A DNA stretch of 64,000 nt, from assembly GCF_003058165.1 (NCBI RefSeq), contig NZ_QBUC01000015.1:1-64000 (forward strand), given 5' to 3'. The notes beneath the pieces were generated by a model, which worked only from the letters and a program-made list of their open reading frames with translations, searched no databases and was not told the DNA's origin. The position numbers were made by a program, and so were the translations under genes. This document shows, one piece after another, positions 28,430 through 37,310 of this stretch. Numbering within the stretch: position 1 is the stretch's first letter; each line of letters starts with the position of its first letter. This stretch comes from Paenisporosarcina sp. OV554 (GTDB taxonomy: Bacteria > Bacillota > Bacilli > Bacillales_A > Planococcaceae).

Positions 28430-28451
28430 GGCCGAAATAGCATCTTCGGCC
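28430..28451 (-). terminator. Hairpin after the HD-GYP gene
   Basis: GGCCGAA (28430-28436) and TTCGGCC (28445-28451) form a stem about 50 nt after the HD-GYP stop codon. On the minus strand a T tract comes only after TCTTCCTGC, so this is a probable but imperfect terminator. Confidence 0.5.
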
Positions 28452-28500
28452 GAACATCTACATAAAGAAACCATCTATTCTGTAGTTAACCAAATCTAGA

Positions 28501-29466
28501 TTACTCTGTGCTTGCAGGTTGCAAGGGAGCGATGGATGCATCTAGATAGTCAGGAATTTTCCCCTCTTCTTTTAGGACCTCTTCAAACGCTTCTACAACA
28601 TGCTTATCATAATGAATATCCACGAGCCTTTTTATTTCGTCTAATGCAAACTGAGGTTCAAATGCTTTACGGTAAGGTCGATCTTCTGTCATGGCGTCAA
28701 ATGAGTCACTAACTGCGATAATACGAGATTCCAAAAGAATCTGATCTCCTGTTAAGCCGTATGGATAACCACTCCCATTTAAACGCTCATGGTGTTGTTC
28801 AATAATGGGAAGGATTTCTTCATATTGGTTGCCTTTAATCATCTCAACACCATCAACTGGATGCTTCTTTACAATTGAAAATTCTTCATCACTAAGGAAA
28901 GTTGGTTTATTTAAAATATCCTCAGGAATATTAATTTTCCCAATATCATGTAAAAAAGATGCGGTATTGATGTTATTCACTTGGTCTTTATTCAAATTCA
29001 TTTTTTTGGCAATTTTCACAGCGTTATTCGCTACACGATCACTGTGCATATATGTATAGTGATCTTTTAATTCTACTTTCTTTACTACATCCATAAGAGA
29101 AGATATCTCATTACTCAACGAATCAAATATAGGCTCTGTAGTAACCCATAGTAACGTAACGTTTGATAATGCAGTAAAGTGTATAGGCTCGATAAGTCCT
29201 TTAGCTGAGAAATAATCTTGAGGACCCAAAACTAACTTTTCATTATCAACTTCACAAACGACTTCACCGGATAAGATCAAATAAAATTCCATAACTTCCG
29301 GGTTATCAGAAGGATAAATATAAAACAATCTATCTTTTTCGATTGATTGTAATAATACTTCAGTCCCATCTCCACGAGTTAATAAGCTAATATCATTTCT
29401 ATTATATTTAACTCTTTCCAGAGATGAACCCTTTTTACCAATCTTAAAACCTTCCAACTTTTCCAC
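28501..29466 (-). CDS. Cupin-like sensor fused to an HD-GYP phosphodiesterase domain
   Basis: A 321-aa soluble protein. Residues about 40-112 form a cupin-like beta barrel (EFYLILSGEVVCEVDNEKLV, then LGPQDYFSAKG). Residues about 135-300 are an HD-GYP domain with H141, H173-D174 in FLHDIGK, H202, H225-H226 in EQHHERLNGSGYP, and the GYP at 233-235. HD-GYP proteins hydrolyse c-di-GMP or related cyclic dinucleotides. The cupin part may sense a small ligand and gate activity; this is inference. The start is GTG at 29466, or TTG at 29457, which is better spaced behind GGGGTGG. Single gene. Confidence 0.85.
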   Translation of the reverse strand: MEKLEGFKIGKKGSSLERVKYNRNDISLLTRGDGTEVLLQSIEKDRLFYIYPSDNPEVMEFYLILSGEVVCEVDNEKLVLGPQDYFSAKGLIEPIHFTALSNVTLLWVTTEPIFDSLSNEISSLMDVVKKVELKDHYTYMHSDRVANNAVKIAKKMNLNKDQVNNINTASFLHDIGKINIPEDILNKPTFLSDEEFSIVKKHPVDGVEMIKGNQYEEILPIIEQHHERLNGSGYPYGLTGDQILLESRIIAVSDSFDAMTEDRPYRKAFEPQFALDEIKRLVDIHYDKHVVEAFEEVLKEEGKIPDYLDASIAPLQPASTE

Positions 29467-29537
29467 CCCAAATACATATATAAAAAGAGATCATTAGCTA
29501 GAACTCTTTTTTTATTAATGAATAACAATTTAAATTA

Positions 29538-29951
29538 CTAGTTCTCTCCTACTACTTTAATAGGATCAATCCATACAGATCTGTCCGCAAATTCTACTAA
29601 CACCCAGCTACATTCAGCTTTAATGCCATATTCTTCAGCTTCAATGATTGTTTCTTTTGATATTTGAAGTGTCTCTTCATATACTGAGCGGATGATTTTA
29701 TCAAGTTCTTCATTATATTTTGTAGTTAATTGATCAATTTCTGCATTTGGCATAGCTACTTGTGAAAGATAGTTTTCCTGTAATCTATCTGCGTCTTTTA
29801 CAGCCTGTTCAATCTTTTTATCAATTTTTATATTGGCCTTTTCAATTAATTGAAGGCCTTTAGCCTGATCTTCATCAGTTGCAGCAAATACATTGGTGCT
29901 TAACCCCAAGAATAGTAATGCTGTTAATAGAATCGTAAAAATTTTCTTCAA
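29538..29951 (-). CDS. Secreted hypothetical protein
   Basis: A 137-aa protein with a clear signal peptide (MKKIFTILLTALLFLGLSTN, cleavage after VFA). The mature part is helical and charged (DKKIEQAVKDADRLQENYL) and ends in a short beta-rich tail ECSWVLVEFADRSVWIDPI. There is no LPXTG or lipobox, so it is probably released or wall-associated. The start is TTG with GGGGG 8 nt upstream. I do not recognise the family. Confidence 0.7.
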   Translation of the reverse strand: MKKIFTILLTALLFLGLSTNVFAATDEDQAKGLQLIEKANIKIDKKIEQAVKDADRLQENYLSQVAMPNAEIDQLTTKYNEELDKIIRSVYEETLQISKETIIEAEEYGIKAECSWVLVEFADRSVWIDPIKVVGEN

Positions 29952-30205
29952 AAAATAACCCCCAATGATGAATTTTATAAATAAAAGTGCATATTGATAG
30001 ATAATGTAAATCTATTAGTTCTTAAAGGGTCATTTTGCAACTAAAAAGCGAAACCCTACTCAAAATGTGCCTCTTTAGCTCTATATCTACATCCACTCAA
30101 TGAAAATATATTCGATTCTTTTTTTTATTATATAAGAAGTTACGTCCTAAATACACATTTATTTGTATTATTCTGTCTAATTATACTTTCTAAAAAACCT
30201 TTAGC

Positions 30206-31225
30206 TCAGATATTCAATTGTTTCCAAATCTCCTGGTAGTTCAGATTGACTATAGGTTCATCCTTTATAAGACGCTCACGGATGCCAGCAACGCGCTTAT
30301 TTTCCTGTTCATGTCCATTTGAGAGGTCCATTTTCTTATGAAAGACGCCGTAAAGTGTATAATCACGCAACTTCAAGAATAGTGGTAAGCGCTCTAGCCA
30401 TTCAAGCGTCATTGGTCGAACGCTAACATAACCTTTTAGGAAATGCGTTAGAAATTCGGTTCCGAACGCTGAACGCTTTTCAAGTGTTTCTTCTCTATAC
30501 TTCCACCAGGTCGAGTAATATAGAGGAATCGCAATATCGCTGATGAAATAGAAATACATGGCATCATCGAAGTCGAACACGTGTATATCCCCTTCATAAT
30601 AAAAGAAATTGCCCATATGTATGTCTGAATGAATTAATCCGAATGTTTCTTTTGTTTGAGGTAGCTGTTGGATGTTGGCAACAAGTTGTCGGTTACCTAT
30701 GATGATCGCTTCGTCTTCATTCGCATCAATAAAATTTTCAAGCTCAATTAAATCATCTTCATCCCATTGCAGACGTTCTGTTTCTGAATCTTGATAATGC
30801 TCTGTTGCTAAGTGCATTTTTGCTGTAATGGCTCCCCATTTTTCAAACAATTCCGGCCCGAATTCTGGACTGTTCATTTTGACTGAAGTCCCTGGCGCTT
30901 TGTCGAACAAGCAGACGAAAAAGAATGAATCTTCGACTGGCAATACTTCCACAAGCTCGTCATTTTTTGACGTATGCACAAGTGACACATGAACGTCGTG
31001 ACCATGGAGGAAGTTAATCCACTTTAGTTCGCCTTCTACTTCTTGTTTCGAGCGATGCGAAGAGTGCGTCAATCTCAGAATATAAGGCGTACCGTTTCGT
31101 TCTACTTCATAAACATAATTCTCAAAGTCCCCTAGCTTTTTGGCATTCGTCGCATTTGCTCCGTAGCGAGCTGCCGCTTCTTTCAGTACATCCTCGGTAA
31201 ATAGTTTCTCCACCCATTGTTCCAT
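30206..31225 (-). CDS. Aminoglycoside phosphotransferase (APH) family kinase
   Basis: A 339-aa cytoplasmic protein with the APH/choline kinase fold: ENYVYEVERNGTPYILRLTHS for the nucleotide-binding lobe, the Brenner-type catalytic loop GLIHSDIHMGNFFYY and the metal-binding HVFDFDDAMY. The substrate is unknown; most chromosomal members phosphorylate small metabolites rather than antibiotics. The RBS is AGGAGGA. It lies 53 bp after the nucleotidyltransferase gene on the same strand, so the two may form an operon. Confidence 0.85.
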   Translation of the reverse strand: MEQWVEKLFTEDVLKEAAARYGANATNAKKLGDFENYVYEVERNGTPYILRLTHSSHRSKQEVEGELKWINFLHGHDVHVSLVHTSKNDELVEVLPVEDSFFFVCLFDKAPGTSVKMNSPEFGPELFEKWGAITAKMHLATEHYQDSETERLQWDEDDLIELENFIDANEDEAIIIGNRQLVANIQQLPQTKETFGLIHSDIHMGNFFYYEGDIHVFDFDDAMYFYFISDIAIPLYYSTWWKYREETLEKRSAFGTEFLTHFLKGYVSVRPMTLEWLERLPLFLKLRDYTLYGVFHKKMDLSNGHEQENKRVAGIRERLIKDEPIVNLNYQEIWKQLNI

Positions 31226-31278
31226 GGTATTTCCTCCTCATTTTCAATAATTTATCTAATTCTTCGCTTCAATGACTC

Positions 31279-32064
31279 CTATTCCCAAACTTCCTTCAAG
31301 GTATTTCTGAATAAAACATTCAATTTTTCAGTAGGATTATCAATTTCTATAGAAATGGTTTTGACGTAAGCTTCCAAGCGTATCATTTCACTTTCCAGGA
31401 AATCATTGATTAGTTGAATCCTTGGCTCCAAATCCATTTCATCCCCAGCAATTTTACGTTTTAAAAGAAGCTCGATTTCACGTTTCAAATGATGATCGGA
31501 TACCATTGTATCTACTAGTTCGTGAAAACCGATGGGCGGAACTGTTTGCTTCTCTTCAATCCACTTACATGCCAAAATTGGCCGTAGTACATAAAAATAT
31601 TTTTTTATCTTCACATTTGTTCCCTGCAAAAATTCCCGATAATTCTTTTTGGCCATATTTAAGTAATGGTAGAGTGTCGCATTTGAGTAAAATACCTGCG
31701 GCTCCAATTCCCGCATTTGGTCAATGAATGAATAGGCTTGATAATAGACAATCTCACTTTTCATCCACTCTAATAGTGGTGGATTACTCTTGCGAAAAAG
31801 TCGTAAAGCCTTCGTGATTTCCCATCCACTGATATCCAGCAAATCATTTATGGGTACTTCGATAACGTCTCTCTTCTCCCCAATGCCTTGTGGGTCAATC
31901 GACAGATACCAATCTGATTGATGTATATATATAAATCGCACATCATAGTCACTGTCTTTTGAAGGAAATCCCCATGCCCGACTACCTGACTCAACTGCAT
32001 ATAAGACCTTAACTTGATATTTCTCTTCAATTTCTTTTAATTTAATTTTGATTATTTCATTCAC
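31279..32064 (-). CDS. YcgL/RlaP-type predicted nucleotidyltransferase
   Basis: A 261-aa protein. The pol-beta nucleotidyltransferase signature is near the N-terminus: VESGSRAWGFPSKDSDYDVRFIYI (G-S then D-x-D; residues about 24-47). Downstream are helical segments with SNATLYHYLNMAKKNYREFL. Members of this COG3541-like family are uncharacterised. The start is GTG with AAAGGA 9 nt upstream. It is followed closely by the APH-like kinase. Confidence 0.78.
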   Translation of the reverse strand: MNEIIKIKLKEIEEKYQVKVLYAVESGSRAWGFPSKDSDYDVRFIYIHQSDWYLSIDPQGIGEKRDVIEVPINDLLDISGWEITKALRLFRKSNPPLLEWMKSEIVYYQAYSFIDQMRELEPQVFYSNATLYHYLNMAKKNYREFLQGTNVKIKKYFYVLRPILACKWIEEKQTVPPIGFHELVDTMVSDHHLKREIELLLKRKIAGDEMDLEPRIQLINDFLESEMIRLEAYVKTISIEIDNPTEKLNVLFRNTLKEVWE

Positions 32065-32194
32065 TTTGATTCATCCTTTAATTTTTTTCTTTACGCTCCT
32101 GTTTTATTTTCATTAGCGAGTTTACTTGGCTAATGAGACAGCTTGAACGTTGTTTCCTTTGCGAAAACTTTATCGCACAAACACGCCTCGTATC

Positions 32195-33160
32195 CTAGTT
32201 AACTTGCTGAAACAAAGAGATAAATTCGCCATAACCTTGTGCTTCTAGTTGTTGTTTTGGAATGAATTTAAGTGCAGCTGAATTCATGCAATAACGAGCG
32301 CGATCTAAACCCGGTCCATCGTCAAAGACATGTCCCAGATGCGAATCAGATGTTTTAGTCCGCACTTCTATGCGGCGCATCCCTAAAGATGTATCAAGCT
32401 TTTCTGTAAGTTCATTGCGTCGAAGTGGCTTCGTAAAGCTTGGCCATCCACATCCTGCATCATATTGATCCAGGGAACTAAACAACGCTTCACCTGAAAT
32501 ACGGTCAATATATATCCCTTCATCTTTATTGTTCCAATATTCGTTATTATAAGGGGATTCAGTCCCGTTTTCTTTCATCACGTGATACTGAAGAGGTGTG
32601 AGTTCCAGCTTCAATTCAGCATCGCTTTTCGTGTTCTTCCAATTCTTGCGGATAAAAGCAGAGCGACCCGACCCTTCCTTGTAGAGATTGTAATGAAACG
32701 GTACCTTTTTATAATAATGCTGGTGCTTTTCTTCTGCTGGATAAAAAGGTTGAGCAGGTAAAACCTCCGTCACAATCGGCGTTGTAAAACGTCCACTGTT
32801 TTCTAGAGCTTCTTTAGATGATTCTGCAAGCTCTTTTTGCTCGACACCATGAATAAAAATCGCGGTGCGATAAGAATCACCTCGGTCGTTAAATTGCCCA
32901 CCCGCATCGGTTGGATCGATTTGTTGCCAATACAGGTCCAACAGTTTTTCATATGGGATAACTGATGGATCATATGTAATTTGGACCGCTTCATAATGTC
33001 CTGTTTTGTGTGTATGAACTTCATCGTATGTTGGGTTCACGGTGTGTCCACCTGTATATCCTGAAACCACTTGATGGATACCTGGTTGCTCATCAAAAGG
33101 GGAAACCATACACCAGAAGCAACCTCCGCCAAATGTTGCAAGTTTAAATTTTGTCGTCAT
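32195..33160 (-). CDS. msrAB: Bifunctional peptide methionine sulfoxide reductase MsrA/MsrB
   Basis: A 321-aa fusion. The MsrA domain (residues about 5-160) has the catalytic GGCFWC (C14, C17) and [15 protein letters not shown]. The MsrB domain (about 175-315) has [17 protein letters not shown] and the catalytic cysteine in [11 protein letters not shown]. The enzyme reduces both S- and R-methionine sulfoxide in oxidised proteins. No signal peptide is visible, so it is cytoplasmic. A good RBS (AAAGGTAGG) precedes the ATG. Confidence 0.95.
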   Translation of the reverse strand: MTTKFKLATFGGGCFWCMVSPFDEQPGIHQVVSGYTGGHTVNPTYDEVHTHKTGHYEAVQITYDPSVIPYEKLLDLYWQQIDPTDAGGQFNDRGDSYRTAIFIHGVEQKELAESSKEALENSGRFTTPIVTEVLPAQPFYPAEEKHQHYYKKVPFHYNLYKEGSGRSAFIRKNWKNTKSDAELKLELTPLQYHVMKENGTESPYNNEYWNNKDEGIYIDRISGEALFSSLDQYDAGCGWPSFTKPLRRNELTEKLDTSLGMRRIEVRTKTSDSHLGHVFDDGPGLDRARYCMNSAALKFIPKQQLEAQGYGEFISLFQQVN

Positions 33161-33297
33161 CGTAACCTACCTTTCATTAGAAAAACTTCGTAAAATCCAT
33201 CATCTTTATATTTAGGGTATACTTTTTATTGTCTAGTATTTGTATTTCAACTGGGTAGCTCCCAAATTTGGTACCTACTCCGGTAAGGAAGGATGTA

Positions 33298-33540
33298 ATG
33301 TTAAAAATGGAAGGCAAAACAATCATAAAAGACAAAGGGGTACGATGGCTGTTAATTGGCCCAAACATTCTCATGTGGCTGTCCTTTTTCGGACTATTAA
33401 TATGGTTTGGACTACATTTAGAAGCTATTAAAGAAAACAATCGGTTACTTATGTATTTAATTCTGTTAGGCGCTCTATTCTTCGTTTCATTATTAGGAGC
33501 ATTCCGCAATTGGCTTTGGATTAAGCAAGGCAAAATGTAA
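33298..33540 (+). CDS. Small membrane protein
   Basis: An 80-aa protein with two predicted membrane helices (WLLIGPNILMWLSFFGLLIW and LLMYLILLGALFFVSLLGAF) and a basic C-terminus WIKQGKM. An AAGGAAGGA ribosome site precedes ATG 33298, and a strong terminator follows 65 nt after the stop. An in-frame GTG further upstream is less likely. The function is unknown. It is divergent from msrAB. Confidence 0.65.
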   Translation: MLKMEGKTIIKDKGVRWLLIGPNILMWLSFFGLLIWFGLHLEAIKENNRLLMYLILLGALFFVSLLGAFRNWLWIKQGKM

Positions 33541-33605
33541 GTATGCAGCAATGCATCATTAGTTCGGTCATTATTTTCGGGTGAAAAATAAAAGTTATAG
33601 TTCCT

Positions 33606-33641
33606 CCCCCAATAATCGTCTTGATAATTGGGGGTATTTTT
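33606..33641 (+). terminator. Terminator of the small membrane protein gene
   Basis: CCCCCAAT (33606-33613) pairs with ATTGGGGG (33627-33634), followed by TATTTTT. Confidence 0.85.
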
Positions 33642-33766
33642 GACACCAGAACCAGGTAGCAAATCATGTCGAAAAAGGAGATATTTCCTGGGAAATGACT
33701 GTCGAATCAACTCTTCAATATGAAAAAAAGAAAGAAAATCATCTTTTCGTACTACTTGATCGCATG

Positions 33767-34639
33767 TTACTTAGACTGATTATTTAAGAACTCACGTACT
33801 CTAGTCGCATACGTTTCTGGTTCTTCAACTCCAGGCATATGTGAACTGTTCTCAAATATATGAAACTCAGATCCTGGAACCAAGCTTGCATAGTATTCAG
33901 TGGTCTTAGGCGTTGCTTCATCAAAATTTCCGCATGTAAATAAACTTGGGATGACGATTTCTTTTAATCTTTCCGTAACATCAAAATCTTGTAAAGTACC
34001 CGTTACAGTAAACTCTGAAGCTCCCCACATGAATCCATAAATGGCATGGTTCGATCTCTTCATATTGTCCAGAAGTTCTTGTGGCCAAGGAAGTAGTCGA
34101 CATACGTGACGTTCATAAAATTGAATCATGGCATGGTGGTACTCATCTGAGTCCGTTGTCTTGTCTCTTTCACTCCGTTCAATAATATCCTGCGACTCTT
34201 GCGGTAAATCCTTCAAATATTCTCTCTGGTCACGCTCCCACATACGTGAATTCAAGCACGGACTAGAAAAAATCACACTTTTGACGCCTGTGGGTTGTTC
34301 AAGAAGATAAGCGGCTGCAAGCATTGTCCCCCATGAATGTCCGAGAATATGAACTTCTTCCAAACCAAGGGCCTCTCTAACTTGGGCCAATTCTTCGACG
34401 TATCGTTCAACGGTCCACAATGACAAATCTTCAGGTCGATCCGAATTCCCACACCCGAGCTGGTCATAGTGAATCACCGGTCGATTGTCTCCTAACATTC
34501 TTAGTGGATCTGATTCTCTGCTCATCCCACCCGGTCCACCATGCAAAACTAACAGCGGAATACCAGGGCCATCCCCCGTCTTTCGATAGTAAACATTTCC
34601 GCCTGTAACGGGAATAAATCCTTCCGTAACTTGCTTCAT
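33767..34639 (-). CDS. pip: Proline iminopeptidase family alpha/beta hydrolase
   Basis: A 290-aa cytoplasmic alpha/beta hydrolase of peptidase family S33. HGGPGGMSR forms the oxyanion region, YDQLGCGNSD follows, and GHSWGTMLAAAYLLEQP carries the nucleophilic serine. The catalytic Asp and His are expected in CGNFDEATP and the late NSSHMPGVEEP. It removes N-terminal proline from peptides. Single gene with AGGGGA before the ATG. Confidence 0.9.
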   Translation of the reverse strand: MKQVTEGFIPVTGGNVYYRKTGDGPGIPLLVLHGGPGGMSRESDPLRMLGDNRPVIHYDQLGCGNSDRPEDLSLWTVERYVEELAQVREALGLEEVHILGHSWGTMLAAAYLLEQPTGVKSVIFSSPCLNSRMWERDQREYLKDLPQESQDIIERSERDKTTDSDEYHHAMIQFYERHVCRLLPWPQELLDNMKRSNHAIYGFMWGASEFTVTGTLQDFDVTERLKEIVIPSLFTCGNFDEATPKTTEYYASLVPGSEFHIFENSSHMPGVEEPETYATRVREFLNNQSK

Positions 34640-34970
34640 CTAATTGTCCCCTTTTCATATCGACTGTTTATAGTTCCAAACATGTTACGTACTGATAAAA
34701 GGAATTCACAATTTTCTTTCCTATTTTAAAAGTTCAACACAATCACAGATTATCCTGCTTACAAATATCGGTCAATCGTAACTCCCTTAGTAAAAGTTTC
34801 TTAAATTAGTTAGACCACTAATTCTGTTTTAGCTTTTTCTTTTTGGTTTTGGGCTGCACCTCAGATTCTAACAGAAGGAATCACAAATAACAGGTAACAA
34901 ATTGGAGCTTTCGTCGGTTTCTAATTATATGTATTGGCAGCCTATTTGTTGGATGACTTTCTGGATAAAG

Positions 34971-35061
34971 TCAGACGTGAAGCGTGTTCTTTCAGACGGG
35001 AAACCCTTTTTTTCAGACGTCAGCTCTCTTTTTTCAGACGTGAACCCCAAAAAGTCAGACT
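34971..35061. repeat. 21-bp tandem repeat with TCAGACG core
   Basis: TCAGAC(G/T) begins at 34971, 34992, 35013, 35034 and 35055, exactly 21 bp apart, with degenerate T/C-rich spacers between the cores. A reading frame across it would give a 7-residue repeat (FRRE-type), but it has no ribosome-binding site and the composition looks like a non-coding repeat. Confidence 0.8.
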
Positions 35062-35216
35062 GAGCGCCCGCTCACCCTATAAACTAGATACTCGCTCACA
35101 GAAAAACTCGTTAAGCGCTAGGATCGGGGGTCTTCCATTCGTGGAAGTTCTTGAATGGGGCTGCGGTTGGACTGGCAGCCTTTATTGAGGAACATAATCA
35201 AGAAAAAACAACAATA

Positions 35217-35250
35217 AAAGCAGTGGATTTCACAAGTGAATCCACTGCTT
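35217..35250. terminator. Terminator-like hairpin in the repeat region
   Basis: AAGCAGTGGATT and AATCCACTGCTT pair with an inner CAC/GTG, one bulged T. No gene ends next to it on either strand. Confidence 0.5.
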
Positions 35251-35305
35251 CGTGTACATCTAAAGAAATTCCTAAAAGGAAGTCCCCCTACCATTATTGT
35301 CCTTT

Positions 35306-35535
35306 TTAACTTTTGCTTTGTGTAATATTTGCTAAAATTTCATAAAATCGAAGGCAAGCCTTGTGATCAAATACCTGGGTAATTGCCATGATTTCATCGG
35401 CCTGACTATCATTCAATACTTTCTGTAGCCTTTCTTTACTGTCTGTGGACTTCCAACGATAGAAGAGCCCAATTGTTGATGGAGAGCATTTATTTCGTAA
35501 CTGCTATAAAGGAGCTTGTCATTAAAAATTCTATT
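35306..35535 (-). pseudogene. Remnant of an LLM-class flavin-dependent oxidoreductase
   Basis: The minus strand encodes YEINALHQQLGSIVGSPQTV, then after a one-base loss near 35431-35437 continues in another frame as ERLQKVLNDSQADEIMAITQ and VFDHKACLRFYEILA to a stop at 35306. This is the C-terminal end of luciferase-like monooxygenases (QADEIM...VFDHEAR...SYELLA pattern). About the first 250 residues are missing. It is both frameshifted and 5'-truncated. Confidence 0.7.
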
Positions 35536-35539
35536 AATA

Positions 35540-35587
35540 AAAGAGAATTACCACAGATTGTAAGTTCCACTCTGAATAATTCTCTTT
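35540..35587. repeat. Inverted repeat next to the LLM remnant
   Basis: AAAGAGAATTA (35540-35550) and TAATTCTCTTT (35577-35587) are perfect complements separated by 26 nt. It sits exactly at the 5' limit of the remnant. Confidence 0.45.
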
Positions 35588-35701
35588 CCTTTAATTACTA
35601 AATTCTATTAAGATCCCCATCTATCAGAGTTCGAGGTGAATTCCACGGCGTCCTCTGACTTTTGATTGTATACATTCCCAGCCTATCTAAGTCACCAATA
35701 T

Positions 35702-35739
35702 AAAAAAACGCCTTATCGCTAATTCAATTTGCGATAGGG
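35702..35739 (-). terminator. Terminator of the MATE transporter gene
   Basis: CCTTATCGC (35711-35719) pairs with GCGATAGGG (35731-35739). On the minus strand the stem is followed by GTTTTTTT. Confidence 0.8.
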
Positions 35740-35744
35740 ATGAA

Positions 35745-37130
35745 TTATGTGATAGCTTTTTTCTCCGAAGCTTCAGGATGAACCAGAGCATATTTTTCCC
35801 AAGCTCTGCTTTTCCAACGAAAATACATAATAGTAGCTCGAGTCCATTCATCTACCGCAATAGCTATCCATATTCCAGGGAGACCCATATTTAAATAAAA
35901 TACTAAAAAATAGCCTAATGGTAAGCTCATCAAAACCATTGAAAACACCCCAATTATGACAGGGAATCTGGCATCTCCTGCTGCACGTAAGGAATTAATG
36001 ATGACGATGTTCATCGTTCGACCCGTCTCTAAAAATATACTGAGCAAGAGAACAGATGACGCTATTTTTATAACCTCTGGATTATCTGTAAACAACTCGA
36101 TAAGCTGGTAGCGGAAGATCATCACGAGAATCACCATCGTTAAGGTGATCATCAATGCGGATTTTAAACTCTTCCATAATCTCGAATAAGCTTCTTCTTT
36201 TTCATTCGCCCCGACTAATCTCCCTACAATAATCGCTGTACCCATACCTATAGCAATGGCAAATAAGAATGTGAACATTGAAATATTCGTAGCATATTGT
36301 CTGGCAGCTAATGCTTCCGCGCCTAAATACGTTGCATAGTATATGAACACCAGTTGACACACTTGGTATATCACTTGCTCAAAAGCGGCTGGAATTCCAA
36401 TATGTAATATCCGACCAATATATTCTTTAGATAGGGTAATGTAAAATTGGAATTTTATTCGATATTCTACTACTTGGTAGAGTAACCAAAAGAAGAAGAC
36501 GAGAGCAATAACACGGCTAAGGACCGAAGAAATAGCAGCACCTTGAACACCCATTTCGGGAAAACCGAATTTACCAAAAATCAGTAAATAGTTCCCCACA
36601 ACATGAATAATGTTCATCCCTAAAGATATGTACATCGTTTGTTTTGTCCATCCATGAACACGAATAATGGCAGCTAAGGAGTTAATGATGGCTTGAAGAA
36701 AAATTGCCCCTCCAACAATAGATAAATATTGTTCTGCGTATTCCAATACCTCTCCTTGTAAATTCATCGCCGTCATCATACTTCTCGAAAATATAAGATA
36801 CCCAGCACTGATTAGGAGACCGACTGCTAAATTCAACGTAACTGCTAACGCCGATATTTTGGACGCTTCGATATATCGTTTTGAACCAAGGTATTGAGAT
36901 ACAACAATCGCCGCCCCAGTTCCGACAACTTCTAGTACTAATATGGCAATATGTATATACTGATTCGCTGCACCAACACCCGATACTGCATCATCCGATA
37001 ATGCACTGAGCATGAATGTATCCACTATTCCCATTAACATAAAAAGAAACACTTCTAAAAAAATAGGCCAAGTTAAGGTAAATAAATTTAGCTTCTCACC
37101 CTGTCCTCTTTTAGCTTTGATTGAAGCCAT
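35745..37130 (-). CDS. MATE family efflux transporter
   Basis: A 461-aa membrane protein with about 12 hydrophobic segments in two repeats. FTLTWPIFLEVFLFMLMGIVDTFMLS is the family opening, with GVGAANQY shortly after, and GMGTAIIVGRLVGAN marks the start of the second repeat. MATE pumps export cationic drugs or metabolites with Na+ or H+. The ATG is preceded by GAAGGTGA. Single gene with its own terminator; the substrate is unknown. Confidence 0.92.
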   Translation of the reverse strand: MASIKAKRGQGEKLNLFTLTWPIFLEVFLFMLMGIVDTFMLSALSDDAVSGVGAANQYIHIAILVLEVVGTGAAIVVSQYLGSKRYIEASKISALAVTLNLAVGLLISAGYLIFSRSMMTAMNLQGEVLEYAEQYLSIVGGAIFLQAIINSLAAIIRVHGWTKQTMYISLGMNIIHVVGNYLLIFGKFGFPEMGVQGAAISSVLSRVIALVFFFWLLYQVVEYRIKFQFYITLSKEYIGRILHIGIPAAFEQVIYQVCQLVFIYYATYLGAEALAARQYATNISMFTFLFAIAIGMGTAIIVGRLVGANEKEEAYSRLWKSLKSALMITLTMVILVMIFRYQLIELFTDNPEVIKIASSVLLLSIFLETGRTMNIVIINSLRAAGDARFPVIIGVFSMVLMSLPLGYFLVFYLNMGLPGIWIAIAVDEWTRATIMYFRWKSRAWEKYALVHPEASEKKAIT

Positions 37131-37258
37131 TTATTCACCTTCTTCCCAAATTTAACAATTAAGTTATCTTACCAAGTAATAAGTAATATTGCCAGACCCA
37201 ATCAGTATGAAGGATTTTGAGTGATTTAAGCTTCTTTAAATGATTAATTACTCATAAT

Positions 37259-37298
37259 AAAATGCCCTTGTTACGACTAATCGTAACAAGGGCATTTT
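37259..37298 (-). terminator. Terminator of the nucleoside transporter gene
   Basis: A perfect 18-bp stem (37259-37276 with 37281-37298, core GCCCTTGTTACGA/TCGTAACAAGGGC) with a 4-nt loop. The T tract is on both strands; it lies 13 nt after the nupC stop. Confidence 0.92.
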
Positions 37299-37310
37299 AT
37301 TAATTATTTC

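Larger units (their letters stand above)
27844..28500. other. Gene-poor region upstream of gltB with structured elements
   Basis: The left 350 bp is AT-rich leader/promoter DNA of gltB with no clear regulator site. The right part contains, on the minus strand, a GGCCGAA hairpin (28430-28451), a 99-bp nested inverted repeat (28300-28398) and a terminator (28229-28262). No protein gene is supported. Confidence 0.5.
34640..35744. other. 1.1-kb region of repeats and gene remnants
   Basis: The region holds a 21-bp tandem repeat (34971-35061), two hairpins (35217-35250 and 35540-35587), a decayed luciferase-like monooxygenase (35306-35535) and the MATE terminator (35702-35739). No intact gene is supported. 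Confidence 0.7.

Noticed and set aside
33177-33710. 177-codon minus-strand reading frame
   Set aside because: It crosses a strong plus-strand terminator and lies antisense to a two-helix membrane protein that has a good ribosome site; the composition is not protein-like.
34934-35188. 84-codon frame with FRRE-type heptads
   Set aside because: Its period simply reflects the 21-bp DNA repeat; there is no ribosome site and the region is otherwise non-coding.
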